The notes: generated from the letters alone by a model not told the origin. A stretch of 64,000 nucleotides of DNA from Lyophyllum atratum (GCA_014905825.1 JACGCN010000058.1:124001-188000); one strand, 5' to 3'. Shown: positions 46,958-58,401, counted from the first letter of the stretch. Numbers and translations are program-made.

Positions 46958-47987
46958 GTCGAAAGCGTAATGGTGATTTAGAGATAATTGAAGGGCGTAA
47001 TGAGGGGGATCAGGGAAGGTCGTTAAATGAGGGAAAGAGTGACTTGAAGCTGTGGAGCTTGCGAAGGCCAAACGGCTGCCTGGAGAGAGGAATGGACAAA
47101 ACGTGGTCTTTGTGAAAGAAATCCTTGTCTGCCGTTCATGCCGTCACTGATTTCAAACCGGTGCTCACTCGGCCTTTGTTCTCCGCCTTAGCTCAATGCT
47201 GTCCTCACTCGTATGGAAGTGGGGTACGGGATAAAATACATGCTACTCTAGCACCCCAAACCAAGCCAGAATTCCAGGGCACTGGGCTGCGGAAAGAGTC
47301 CAGAATTGCTCCGGGATGTGATGCGCCGAAACTATCATCCGCAGGCTCTGGAGTCCACACGCGACTCCGAATTACTCGATTCGACTGGTTTCGGAACACT
47401 TCAGAAGTGGATTTGGGGTCTATTCGAGTATGCAGATGCAAAAGTACCGCGAACGATGTTGCAAGGGCAATGGAATCTGCCATACCGAGCGACGGCACCC
47501 CCAATATTTATATCAAACTTACAAGCTGGTTACGATGAGGGGATACATCTGGAAGGGTTGGGGGACGTCCAAACCTGTTTGGCATGCCGTGCTGATTTCT
47601 TTATTTTACGCAACATCGAAAGTGGAGGAGGAGAAGGGGAAGTCAACGATCAGGATTTGACAACAAGTGGTCGTGTGACAGCCAGCGGTGTTGAGGCAGT
47701 CGATTCAGTCGATCGAGTCAACGGCCGAAACTCCGATAGAAGTAGAACGGATACCAAGGCATCCTTCAGAGCAGCCCATAGACCTAATCCGTCGTCCTTT
47801 CTTCCATTGTAGACGTAAGGGGTATCTTCATACTTCGATCCGTTATGTTGGGTTTCCCACTTGGCCATTCACTGTGAGGGACCATATATCTTTTTGAGGT
47901 GGTGCATTGACGGGACCCAGAATGTTGTGTGAACCTTCGCGCCAGGAAAAGGTAGGCTTACATGATTCCCATCGTCTTGTTTGTGCA
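46958..47987. other. Intergenic, 1 kb
   Basis: Long frames overlap on both strands at 47125-47868 but the plus-strand ones open with TTG and none shows a known motif or clear introns. I leave it as non-coding or unresolved. Confidence 0.45.
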
Positions 47988-49204
47988 ATGAACTCACGCG
48001 AAACCAGGAACCTTATGCAGATACTTCCCCAAGAACTCAAGCACCACATCATAAGTTTCTGCACGCCCAGAGACTTGAGTTGTCTAGCGCGTGTCCACAC
48101 TTCATACCAACGGGAAGCAGAGAGGCTGCTCTACCACAATCTTTCTGTGCAAACGGGCTTGAAACAAGTCAGTTGTCTGGACACGTTATCCCAAAATCCA
48201 GAAAAGGCTTCCCTTGTACATTCGCTGATCGTCGGATTTTGTCCTAACTGGAGCGAAGAGAATCGCAGGGTAATCGGGTCGCTTTCGAAAGCTCTTGGTT
48301 ATATGAGTGCTTTGTCCGACCTGCGCATAAAGTTGTGGAGAGGAGGGCTTCACTCTTTAGATGAGCAGATCAACAACTCTCTGCGGTGAGCTTGGTTTCC
48401 ACTCTCTTTCGAATTCGTTCAGTGACTGATGACGGATCCGCGCATAGAGATAATAATCTTCGGCTGCACACTCTTTACTGCGACCCTCGACTCGATTTGC
48501 TGGAATATTTGAGAACCAGCCTGAGCTACTGTTAACGGGAATATACACTTACAGTTGGAGTGGATACGAACCACTGCTGAAGGTTCTGCAGCGCCTAGAT
48601 GCTCTTCACTTACCACACCCAGAGGTTTTCGCTTTGGAACGTCCAAATTCCCTCCGTTTCTTTGATCATGTCGGCGTATTCCCCGCCTTCTCTCTTGGCA
48701 GCTCTACATGCATCTTCAAAACCTTGGCAGATTCGTTCGACCAGGATCTTGCTCGTATCTTTCATACGGGCAAAGAAAGGGTTTCTCAGGTTTCCATCTA
48801 TCTGAGAGATTTCTCTGATCCGACCCTCATCGCGAAAATCGTGAAGGACATGGCTCTGGGTTTCCCCAAAGTCAAGTTGTTAAACTTCAAGCTCCAATCT
48901 CCTAGCCGGATTGTGAGTCTCATCCAAAGAGTCTCATCATGGAACGCCACCTAATTTTAGATACGGCATACAGCAAGATCCAGAAATTAGAAACATCCTC
49001 TCTCTGGTTCCCGGCTTATCACAACTGAATTTTTACTCATGGCATGTCGCAGATCCACACCCCCATGGATCGTGGGTGCTTCCATACGACGCCAAGATGG
49101 GGCAAGCAAAAGAATGGGTGGCCGCATGTCCTCAGCTTTGGAGAATCACGTTTCTTGATGGGTTAGCGCTGGAGAATAGGGATTCAATTTGGACGGCATT
49201 TTGA
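47988..49204 (+). CDS. F-box protein gene with an apparent 1-nt frameshift (possible pseudogene)
   Basis: F-box proteins recruit substrates to SCF ubiquitin ligases. ATG at 47988: MNSRETRNLMQILPQELKHH, then IISFCTPRDLSCLARVHTSY and REAERLLYHNLSVQTGLKQ, an F-box typical of Agaricomycetes. Intron 1 (donor CTGCG|GTGAGC, acceptor GCATAG) gives RDNNLRLHTLYCDPRLDLLE. The sequence then reads YL in this frame, but the continuing protein, ENQPELLLTGIYTYSWSGYE, is in another frame. The break is at about 48510 (TTTGAGAACC), where one G seems missing. No GT-AG pair repairs it. After that the frame is open to SPSRI; an intron with acceptor CATACAG joins QDPEIRNILSLVPGLSQLN and ends DSIWTAF, TGA at 49202-49204. 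Could be a sequencing error or a recent pseudogene. Confidence 0.65.
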
Positions 49205-49564
49205 CCGTAGTAAATGTACTGTATTCAATTAATAACCGTCTCGAAACATCGTTTTCTACGAACGAGGACAATCTTAGCATACGTTTTCGTCAGGGAACGT
49301 GTTCCCATCATCATGAAACTCGGAATTGAAATGAAAGCTATATTGTGCTAGACACAGACCATAATCAAGAGCATATCTTTGACTCAGATAAGACGCTGCT
49401 CCGAAGTTCTCGAGTATTGAATGCGGGATTGTGAAAGGCTTGCGGGCAACAATATGAAGTTAGCCGGCCGACAATGGTGCAGCCAAGCAACATCAAACAA
49501 ACCGGCAAGAAATTTCGGACTGCGTGCCAAGTTGTTGAATAAATCCGACGTGTTCTGGAAGGCG
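49205..49564. other. Intergenic / TIM22 leader
   Basis: 360 bp. The TIM22 frame is open upstream to an ATG at 49421, so part of this could be coding if translation starts earlier. Confidence 0.5.
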
Positions 49565-50293
49565 ATGAACGGTGGGTCTCCAAGCTATCCTGGTGCCGTC
49601 CCTATCTATGCTCCCGGAAAGGAGCCGCTCCCACCTGGCTTTACTGAGGAGGACCGAGCTGCAATCCAACAGACCAAGAAATGGGAGCGCTATACTGGGA
49701 TGGCTATGGAGTCCTGCGCGGTGAAAACCGTTTTGGCTGGTGGTGCTGGTGCGTTCTCGGGCGTTTGCTATCGCTGAAAAACCCCGCAATTCTGAACTTT
49801 TCATAGGCTTTGGTATTGGAGCGTTCTTCTCACTTATGTCCGCTTCGTTTGCATACGAAGATCCCATATTACGGCAACAGTCGCAAGCAGGGCTGAACAC
49901 GACGCAAAAGGCGCGAGAAGTCTTCAAGGAGATGGGCAGGGGTATGTGGTCGAGTGGAAAAGGTTTCGGGAAGGTGGGCGCCTTGTTCGCCGGCATAGAG
50001 TGTGTGATCGAGTCGGTGCGTGGTATTGCTTCCCGTTGTCGTGTATTGGTGCTTACCACGAATTCTATCAGTACCGCGCTAAAAACGATATTTACAATTC
50101 GGTTGCGTCGGGATTCGTGGCGGGCGGTGTCCTGGCACGTAACTCGGGACCAAAAGCTGCACTTGGTGGTGGTCTGGCGTTCGCCGCCTTCTCCGCGGCG
50201 ATTGATCTGCTTTTCATGCGTCGGGAAACTCCAGAGTGCGTTTTCACCATAATACGATAATGCTGTACTGACACGCATTTCAGGGAGGACTAG
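49565..50293 (+). CDS. TIM22: Mitochondrial import inner-membrane translocase subunit TIM22
   Basis: Channel subunit inserting carrier proteins into the inner membrane. From ATG 49565: [40 protein letters not shown], then [15 protein letters not shown], across an intron [25 protein letters not shown]-like [31 protein letters not shown], across an intron [40 protein letters not shown]. The Cys in ESCAVK and in IECVIE match the disulfide pair known in Tim22. The last intron leaves a 10-nt coding exon (EED, TAG 50291-50293). The frame extends upstream with ATGs at 49421 and 49454, but 49565 gives a ~189-residue protein of normal length. Introns are GT-AG. Confidence 0.92.
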
Positions 50294-50590
50294 GACCATT
50301 GTTAGACTAATTTATTTGGCCATGTCACATCTATATCCGCTGTACTCTATAATCATCTACCTATAATCAACTACCCAATACTCAGGTCACCCATCAGTCC
50401 GGCAGGGTCTTTGCCAGGATCGTTCGACAGCAGCACTGCCTGGTATAAAACCAACATTCCACTACAAAATTACCCTATGTACTCAGTATAACATAGAAAT
50501 ACCAACACCTCTTTTCACCAGAGTCCCGAAAAAGATAATTTAGCTTGAACCAAGTCCATCCTGTAATAACCCGGGGCGGGTGCATCGCTT
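50294..50590. other. Intergenic between convergent genes
   Basis: About 300 bp, A/T-rich 3' flanks with AATAAT-type signals; nothing else. Confidence 0.6.
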
Positions 50591-53237
50591 TCAATGAGAC
50601 TGCTGCGAGAACACCCCAAGACAAGCAGTGTAGGTGGGCGGCGCTTCACCCATCTCGCTCTCCTGCCCAGAGATAAGCCGCTCATATTGATTGCTCCGGC
50701 TGTACAGAGAGTCGTCTGAACGGAGGGAAGGCATCATTCCGGGGCTCACTGGGCTGGTCTCAGCTGCTGACGCAAACGAATCCGCCGACTGTCTTGAGGT
50801 CATCCGTTCCAACGCGGAGGGTCGCGTAATGGAACGTATTCGTGCTTCTTCAGCGCGTCGTACATCGCAGGGGCACCTGGGCACAACGGTAGAGGTATCC
50901 TCGAATGATTCTGAATAGCGGGGGAGCGATGACCATTCTGGATTGCACCTGCACTAAATAGATAGGATGTTGTCCTTGTAAGGACAGAGGAAGGAGGATG
51001 GTCAAGAGAGACACAGAACTCACAGATAGGATGTGTATTGGTGTCTGTATGACGATGTCAAATAGCTTCCGTTTCCCAGTCTTTGGGTCGAGATGAAGAT
51101 CGTCACCGCGTTCAACCCGCATAACACATTTAAGTTGATGTGTGATCACCACATTGCTCCTCCGATTTTTATTTGTTATACGCATCACGCTGCATGATGT
51201 TGGAAGCTGAAGGTCCTGGTGGAAATTCCACGGGCCGGGACCCATTAGACTCGACGCCATCTCGGATGGATCGTCGTCCGGCGTCACAAGCGTGAAGAGG
51301 GAGGAATTCCTAAAAGCATCGACATCGTCCGAGTCCAGGGGAAGAATGTGTCCACCATGTTTCCCTTGCTCCTTAATAGAGAGAAGGGCAATGTGTGTTG
51401 GAGGGTCCGTTCGAGCGATGCGTTTCATGTGGGTATAATAGTCGATCCGTTCTAGATATTTCAGCTTCTTAGCTTCTTATTGCAGGTCATAAGCGGCAAG
51501 AAGGGTGCTGGGACTTGCCTTCAATGAAGACGGAGATCCGATGAACTTTCATTTTTGACAGAGGCATCAGAGTGAAAGTGATTGGTACTGTCCCGCCAAT
51601 ATAGAAACTGCGCCCGGATACGGAAATAAGGTATTGCAACTGCTGATCCCAGTGGCGCTCTACGATTATATTTTCGGTGTTTTCAGTGTCATCTTCGGTA
51701 GGACAAGTTATCACGATAACTTCGCGACTAGCTGCTAGCTTGGCCTTGAAGGCGCCTGGACGATGGACGGTAGCTCGAAGTCGCCAGGTTACCGTACCAT
51801 AATTGCATCGGAGGGTCGGAGGGGAATTTGATGGTATCGAAAAGGATATAGGATAGGTGTACGTTCCTAAACTCTGAGGTATTAGTTTTACTAGACCCAA
51901 ATGGTGAAACTGTTTACCTTTCTTAAATTCCTTCCATCCGTTTTCCGCTGGGGTTTCATCGTGATCGAGCTTCAGCATATCCCCGATCCTGCTGAATGCG
52001 GATTTCTCCTTCGAGCGGGGCCGCACGGCTGATGTACTGGGGCTCGTGATATATTTACCCTTCTCCTTGGTCCTGCCTCGACGCGTCTTCTCATCATCGC
52101 CAACTCGTTCGTTTGACTCGGGGAAAAGTGCCGTTTTTGGAGAGCTTGATCGTACAGCGTCTATGAGAACACTAGAAACGGACGACAGACTGAAGCGCGA
52201 TCGAGAACCTGTCCTGCCTCGACGTTCTCCGGGTGTTGGACTTGAGGGTGATCCTACGGGGCTTGGAGGACGCGAAGGAGTGCGGGAAGCGGGGCGAGAT
52301 GTAGGGCGTGAACCTGGACGCGATGATGGGCGCGAGAAATGCCTGGGTGTGCTTGGACTTAGTTCATTCTCAGGGACATCTTCAATACTCGGCCGGCGGG
52401 AAAGAGGGGCGTCGGCACGATAAGATCGGACACTGGAGGTGGTAGGTGTGACTCCAGTAGAACGACCTACAAGTCGCGGTCAGCAAAATCAGAAATGCCG
52501 TGGAACACAGTGAGCTTACTCCTAGAGTTCCAAAGTCCAGCATTCAACGAGTTGCGAAATTCTTCTAGCGTCTGCGCAGAGGAGAGGGATTGTCGCTCAC
52601 TAGTGGGAGATGATGGGTGCGAAAAGGGAGAGTAAGGAGGAGTTGGCGGAGCCGGAAACTCTTCGTGAGATAGAGGCACGCGCTGGAAGAAGGAACTGTC
52701 TGCGCTTAAGCGTCGAGGGTTACGCCTCAGAGAACCAGTATTGTAGAGAGCGCGAGGCTCAGCGTATGCTACCTCTTGATCGTTTCTGGGGGTATAAGAG
52801 GGTATATGCTGATCGTCTGATTCGTAACCTGCTTCACCGTGGCCGTAGGCGGCCACACCTGGGCCAACCGAGGAATTGCGGCGGGTCTGCACTTTTCCTG
52901 CACGGAAGTAAACGGTCTCAGAATGAAAAAGCTTGTGTTCCTCGGTGATTTCTGTCCTCCGTGCGCCGATGCCTGGTACCGCGTCGTAAATCAGAACATT
53001 TGGTGGTAGGTGAGGGGAGATATACATACCTTCAGGCCATGCCGTACTGCTCTTGGCGACCAACTCCAATTCGATACTCGTTATTCTAGTAGGCTTGGAT
53101 AGCTCCAATATCAGTAGACCACGCAACATGGAAGGCCGCGCTTCTTGGCTGCGAGTTGGCCGCCCAGTTGCATCTGACCTCAGGAAAACGGCAGATTCGG
53201 TGAGACGGATTGTCAACGGGTTCTTCTTGTCGGCCAT
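50591..53237 (-). CDS. Arrestin-like trafficking adaptor with PPxY motif
   Basis: Fungal alpha-arrestins link membrane transporters or receptors to the Rsp5 ubiquitin ligase. ATG at 53235-53237: MADKKNPLTIRLTESAVFLR; the arrestin N domain continues with PSMLRGLLILELSKPTRITS, IELELVAKSSTAWPEG and EEHKLFHSETVYF. A long Ser/Pro/Arg linker (SRPSSRPGSRPTSRPASRTP) separates it from YTYPISFSIPSNSPPTLRCN, YGTVTWRLRATVHRPGAFKA and FYIGGTVPITFTLMPLSKMK, which is the arrestin core. The arrestin C domain follows across an intron (RIDYYTHMKRIA, SSLMGPGPWNFHQDLQLPTS, NVVITHQLKCVMRVERGDD). Near the C-terminus EAPPTYTACL supplies a PPxY (PPTY) site for WW domains. It ends VFSQQSH, TGA at 50591. Confidence 0.87.
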
Positions 53238-53779
53238 TCCGCCAGAAGGTAGCCGCTGGGGGGAATGCGAGGTATAAAGAGAGGTATAAAAGTGGCCGGG
53301 GATCAGCAGAAGAAACTTTCTGACTCTTAAGTCAAGTATGTCGGACCGAATTTCGATTGCATTTCCGGAGATGATATCGGATCGGATCTCGGAAGTATTT
53401 TTGACATGAGAAGCACATGTTGCAGTTCACTTGCTTTTTTCCAACCAACGTGCTTGTACTCATAGCCTCTTGGATGCCCATCTAGCCTTGATCGAACGCA
53501 GGTACGTGCAGAGTAGACGTGAGGCGTCGGAACTCACTTCTTATGCTCCTCAGACTCATTTCTTATGCTCTTCTAAGGCTCGTTCTCGACCTGATGGGAG
53601 CCTCCTACGTCGTGCACTGATTGGGTGAAGGAAGCAGATGATGTTGTCATCCATTACGCACTTTTAGCTCGTTTACGTTGCGTTCATGCTTCCCTGATAT
53701 ATACCAGCGCGATGGCACGTTTCTACCCCTTGGTCCCCTCATTCCCCCTTCTCAACCACCCCTCCCTCGCTCTGCTACC
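53238..53779. other. Divergent intergenic, arrestin / cupredoxin
   Basis: 540 bp. Two close TATAAA copies near 53274-53300 and a TATATA near 53697 are on the plus strand; the latter is about 80 bp before the cupredoxin ATG and is a plausible TATA element. Confidence 0.5.
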
Positions 53780-54585
53780 ATGCGCGGCTTCACCCATACC
53801 ATATTTGCGGTATGTCCTCCTTCACATTTGGCCGAGTAGTGTCACTGAAGCTCCGTATAGCTGACTACTCTTGTGGCCACGTATGCCAAAACCATTGTCA
53901 TCACTGTCGGCGGAAACACGACCAACGACGCGACGACGGTTTTCCAGCCTAACACTGTAGTCGCTCGTAACGGCGACGTTGTTCTGTTCAACTGCAAGTC
54001 TCATCCCTTCCATTTTTATGAAAAATTAAAAATCCTGATTCCAACCGGCACCTATAGTCACCCAGGGCAACCACACTGTCACACAGTCGACATTTTCATC
54101 GCCCTGCATTCCAGCCCATGACACCGATAGCACGATCAACGGCTTTGACTCCAGCTTCAGAAATGCTGGGAACGGGACTGCGATCACCAACCTTCCTTAC
54201 ACTGTTACCGATGCCAATACGACCATTTGGTTCTACGACTTCAACTTGTGTTCTCAAGGAGGCGTTGGTGCCATTAATGTCAATGAGAGCAGCACAGAGA
54301 CGATTGATGGTTTTCAGGTTAGACTTTTCATTGCCTATCAATCTTTTCCGTTTCCTTGCTGTTCTTCCCGTTTTCTGACCCCAACTCGCCTCTTAGCGCA
54401 ATGCCCAAAGGTTGAATGGTACAGCCCCCTCCAGCTCATCCCACAGCTCATCCGCCAGCAGAACAACCACCGCTACGAGCACGAACCCGGCGTCCACTTC
54501 CAACGACGCGACGAGTGTCATTGCCTATCATGCCGCGCCCTTCCTTTTATCCTTTGTTGGTGCTATCTCTGCGCTGATGCTATGA
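53780..54585 (+). CDS. Secreted GPI-type cupredoxin
   Basis: ATG at 53780 gives MRGFTHTIFALTTLVATYA, a signal peptide, after splicing a GT-AG intron. The next exon reads TIVITVGGNTTNDATTVFQP and VVARNGDVVLFN. Intron 2 has a GC donor (ACT|GCAAGT, 53994-54057); splicing gives FTQGNHTVTQSTFSSPC, the diagnostic cupredoxin loop with its His and Cys. The second metal box is altered: LCSQGGVGAINVN stands where relatives usually have HCxxGMxxxxNP, so the second His and the Met appear missing. After intron 3 the tail is Ser/Thr-rich (TTTATSTNPASTSNDATS) and ends in a hydrophobic segment PFLLSFVGAISALML, a GPI-attachment pattern. TGA at 54583-54585. Copper binding is doubtful. Confidence 0.82.
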
Positions 54586-54689
54586 TTTCCAAATCCGCCC
54601 TGCTGAAAGTCTTCGGCTTTTTCGTGACAATCTTTTTAGATTTCAGATATCATTCACATATATACCCGGACATTTCTTAGCTTTTTGCA
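54586..54689. other. Short 3' flank
   Basis: 3' flank of the cupredoxin gene; no other feature. Confidence 0.5.
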
Positions 54690-55248
54690 CCATCAGCCTA
54701 TTCCTACTGGGCGGTTATCATATCCGCGATCTTCTTATGTCAATATATACCAGTTGTTCAAGCCGCTCTTCCGACTCACCTCTCGCATGCGTTCGATGCC
54801 GAAGATGCCATTTTTCTGAAGGAGAAGTACACGAAACGGCGAGCTCTAGCAAGCAGTGAGTAGGAGAGGTGTCTCTGCCCCTCTCTGCCCCTGGCGTCTG
54901 GTGTCTTGGTTCATGATACTCCAGTCGTCAGTGTCATACTGATAGCGCGACCTGATACTGTCAGCTACTAGCGAAGTGTTCTTCGGACGAGTCTGGATTA
55001 ATCTGACTCTGTGGCGCAGCGAGGAGCCGTACACGGCCCCCAACTGGACCTTGAATATAATGAGTCCTGAGAGGTACGACGAGAAACGTCACCGCAACCC
55101 TCTGCCAGTCTCTTTAGACGCTGTGGGTTTCGTGTATTCGAGTGAGGGAATTCTAAGAGATTGTCCCAATGCAGAACAAGGACCATACGCTGGATGTGAC
55201 GTAATTTCCCAATCGGGACGTACGCTTGTCCTGACTCTCTCGCGATGA
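54690..55248 (+). other. Possible exons of a small membrane-anchored protein, unrecognised
   Basis: Open stretches AYSYWAVIISAIFLCQYIPV (hydrophobic, helix-like) and FDAEDAIFLKEKYTKRRALA end at a GTAGGA donor. A plausible intron ending AGCTACTAG joins DEVFFGRVWINLTLWRSEEP and continues to LVLTLSR with a stop at 55248. No start codon or first exon is visible and I recognise no family. Confidence 0.3.
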
Positions 55249-55306
55249 GAACCTTTGCCACGCCCTTTCTGTTCTGATAGGCGATGTCGAGGATATATCA
55301 AGTGCC

Positions 55307-55973
55307 TCATGATCTGCCCATGTCAACCAGATCATGCACGACTAAACAGCCCACTTCTGACATCCTAAAACGGATGTTACCTTCAAGCTGTCCAATTTTG
55401 GTCTTCGCCTTGTCCACTAACTCTTCCGCTCCATCCAGTATATATTCTCGAGAGCTCACAATGGTTGCGGCTAGATCAATCCTCTTATTGTTCTCCCTTC
55501 GGAACTGACTCGCAACCATCCGTCCGTCTGACAATGCAATTCCGAATTCTTGTTGCTTTTGTCTTGGCTTGCAGTAAGTTATACCTTCGGGCTCGTTCCA
55601 GCCTAATTTGCTGATCATATCTTCCGTAGCGACCCTCATGGCATCTGCGTCACCAATTCCCCTCCCGTCCCCTCTGGAACGGGAGGCAAGGACAGCAGTA
55701 AGCATCCTAATCAAATGTCGCTGTGCCACACTTGCTAACTTTACTTGAAGCAGGAATTGTCCCACAGGGAACCTGAGGTCGTTGCGCCCGTCGCACGGGA
55801 GCCGTCACCAGCGCCTGAGCCTATATGTCGTTACAACTGCATCTGAAATGGTGATTAGCCCCCTCTTTCATTGCAGTAAAATTCAAAGCTGACTTACCTT
55901 GCGATGTTCCAGGCATCTCAATCCTCTCCTTCCGCTCTACCAAATTTGGATTCGGAGTCAGTCCTTGGACCAT
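55307..55973 (-). CDS. Hypothetical protein, unrecognised
   Basis: Candidate start ATG at 55971-55973 (MVQGLTPNPNLVERKERIEM). Two introns (GTAAGT donor after GTSQ with acceptor ACATATAG; GTAAAG donor with acceptor GTTCCAG) join GSGAGDGSRATGATTSGSLW and GDGRGIGDADAMRVATEDMI. The last exon is continuous: SKLGWNEPEGITYCKPRQKQ, FGIALSDGRMVASQFRRENN, IVSSREYILDGAEELVDKAK, then a stop at 55307. Composition looks protein-like but I know no family. Exon 2 could be mis-assigned. Confidence 0.35.
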
Positions 55974-56454
55974 TCGATTTGTCCAGGAAGGCTCAATCTC
56001 CCACCCCGCCCCGAAAAATACCTGCACCTTCGCCCAGGGCCATAGCGCGTCGCGCCTTGCGATACCGCGCCCCATTTTGCGCTCCCCATACCCTTTTGCG
56101 CTTCCCATACCCCTTCGTTGACTCCGCAAGTCATGCGCAACCCGTCATCACCGCGTCACCCATTTAGACTTCGCTGTGTATTGTTGTCCCATTCGCTTTG
56201 GTCAGACGCCACATCCCGTCTGTGTATTAGTAGTCGGTCACCCATGGACCTTTTGTATCAGTAGTGCCCTGTAAAAACATCTGTAAATCGTCAATATACA
56301 GCTTTGGAAAAGAAGAGAAGGTCCTTTCAAATGCGACAAATATGCCAGCCGCGCCAACGGTGGCCTGAAGAACGCAGGATAGGATGTTTGCATTGCAGGA
56401 GGTGACATGATGAACGAACGGCTTGTTATTTGCATGATTAATTATGTTAGGGTA
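55974..56454. other. Intergenic
   Basis: 480 bp between two minus-strand genes; no supported feature. Confidence 0.5.
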
Positions 56455-57801
56455 TTAGAGGCGGTCTGCAGCGTCCACGTGGGACATGAGCCAGCAGGGA
56501 TCGTCGAAGTTATCTGGGCGCAGGACATCTAAGTTAGTCTTTCCCCGCAAGGATTTCGCGTGGGGGCCTAGAATAGCCATAATATCCTCATCGACAAGAA
56601 CCTTTCGAATAGGGTTGTTCACGGCATGACGCTCGGTGACCATTTCGTTAAGGCCTCGTGCGAGTTTCTTTCCGTGCGTCTCCCTCGTTGTACGGAAAAC
56701 AAGGGTTTCGAGATTTGGCCAACGTCCGTAGTCATCCTCGATGAGCGTCTCTTTCAGAAACATGATATTGAAGGGGTTGCAGTAGGAGAGATGAAGAGCC
56801 TTGATGGTTGGGAACACTTTCGCAAAGGTCGTAGAGGGATAGAAGTCGAAATGGTGGAGGGTGAGGTATTTGAGGGATGGCAGGTCAGGGTGCGAGGTAG
56901 AAAGCATCCGAATGACGGGGAAGTGCGGGCAATCGAGCCAAAGGGACTCTAGATTGGGTAATGAAACTCTCATGAGGAATTTGGCGGACAGGGTATCCTC
57001 GTGGCGATTGTGAAACCAAAGTGAACGGATGGATGGCATGGTAATATCATTGCCCAACCAGGGGCCTAGAAGATTCCCGCGGATGGAAAGAAAGGACAAG
57101 GAGGGGCAGGCCATTGTGAGGTCCGATAAAACCTCAGTGTTCAACTCGTGCGAGGGAAAATAGGTGGATGTGTGAAGATAAAGAGTGGTCACGTTGATGA
57201 GTGGAGGCAAGCAATACAAACTATTCAGATGCAGTGCGACCAAGCTGGGAGCACCGCCCGCGAAAACCCGCGGATTCGTTGACAGGGCTTCAATCCGGTC
57301 CATTGATACAAGCTCGTCATCGTCCACGATGCGTAACCGCTGAAGCAAAGGGGGTGCCAAGTCTGCCATCTTCAACAGGATAGAAGCCGTTGTACTCTTG
57401 TGGGAAGTGAATATAAGGAGGGTCTGCCATCGGGCAACATGTTGGATGACTAGATCTACAAGGGGCATAAATGCAGCAGCTGCTGCGGGGTCTAGGTGTC
57501 GGTCGGATTCCCAAATGTCAAATCGAACATAGATCGGGCAGCCTTGAGACCGTTTTAGATAGCTGGAGACATGATCGAGCGAGTCGGTAGAGTAGATGTC
57601 AATCATAGTCCACAAAAGCGGGGTATCCAACGCGATGTCCCGCCACCGGGTACAGACATGGGACATCGTGACTTCGAAGGGTATCGTGTATCGTGATCGT
57701 CTCCTGGGCTGCAGATCTGTGAAGATTGTGGCAAGGATTTCAGGAGGCAGCCGATTCACGGACTGCATGTCATGAGCGTTGTCTGGAAAGTGATTGTCCA
57801 T
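56455..57801 (-). CDS. F-box protein, single exon
   Basis: Unspliced 448-codon frame. ATG at 57799-57801: MDNHFPDNAHDMQSVNRLPP. The F-box runs over residues ~15-60: NRLPPEILATIFTDLQPRRR, FEVTMSHVCTRWRDIALDTP, LLWTMIDI, the typical F-box-like form of Agaricomycetes. The rest is leucine-rich-repeat-like (LPSLKYLTLHHFDFYPS, LYLHTSTYFPSHELNTEVLS) and ends DPCWLMSHVDAADRL. Substrate recruitment to an SCF ligase is the family role; the substrate is unknown. Confidence 0.88.
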   Translation of the reverse strand: MDNHFPDNAHDMQSVNRLPPEILATIFTDLQPRRRSRYTIPFEVTMSHVCTRWRDIALDTPLLWTMIDIYSTDSLDHVSSYLKRSQGCPIYVRFDIWESDRHLDPAAAAAFMPLVDLVIQHVARWQTLLIFTSHKSTTASILLKMADLAPPLLQRLRIVDDDELVSMDRIEALSTNPRVFAGGAPSLVALHLNSLYCLPPLINVTTLYLHTSTYFPSHELNTEVLSDLTMACPSLSFLSIRGNLLGPWLGNDITMPSIRSLWFHNRHEDTLSAKFLMRVSLPNLESLWLDCPHFPVIRMLSTSHPDLPSLKYLTLHHFDFYPSTTFAKVFPTIKALHLSYCNPFNIMFLKETLIEDDYGRWPNLETLVFRTTRETHGKKLARGLNEMVTERHAVNNPIRKVLVDEDIMAILGPHAKSLRGKTNLDVLRPDNFDDPCWLMSHVDAADRL

Positions 57802-58401
57802 GAGTTACGAAGCAGTGGAGGACTCTTGGTGCCGACCTTCTGGTATGAGTGTAGGTGCCATGTCGAAGTTCTTCCTACGTTTCGCGAGGGAACTAGAATT
57901 TGGGGGTCGTCCTGAGCCACTGAAGGTCTTTATACAAGTGCTATCCAATGGGCGCAGCTGCAGCACGCGCAGTTCTGACGCACGTAGTCAGTCAAAGTCA
58001 CTGCCAGTCCTTCACAGTGACACAGGCTGCCAGTGCGTGGCCGCATTGGTCCGCACACAGCCACATGGATCTGGGGCTGAACGGTAGTAACATGTATCGC
58101 TGTCAGGATGTGAGGTTTTGAAACTTGGTTGACAACGTTGCCCTGTAGTTTGAAAACGGAACCCGATACTGGCGAACTCCAAACTGAAGAGAATCAAAGT
58201 CTGATCGCTGTAGTAAGTCGCGGTATTGGCGCCTGGTGTAGTGATCATTTACATGGCATTACTCAGCATTACTCAGATGTACACTTTTTCTACCACAAGT
58301 CTAGAGGTAATAGGCAATTTCTGAGGTCTCTAAGGTCTGGTCTAGTAGCCAGGATTGGTCATGAAACTGCAAGAATCTAGTGAAGAAAGAAATGTGAAAG
58401 A
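57802..58401. other. Intergenic between two minus-strand F-box genes
   Basis: 600 bp, no supported feature. A small direct duplication GGCATTACTCA/GCATTACTCA is seen near 58256-58275. Confidence 0.5.

Noticed and set aside
47125..47868. 137- and 168-codon plus-strand frames
   Set aside because: They open at TTG, have no known motif, and compete with open minus-strand frames. No convincing splice extension.
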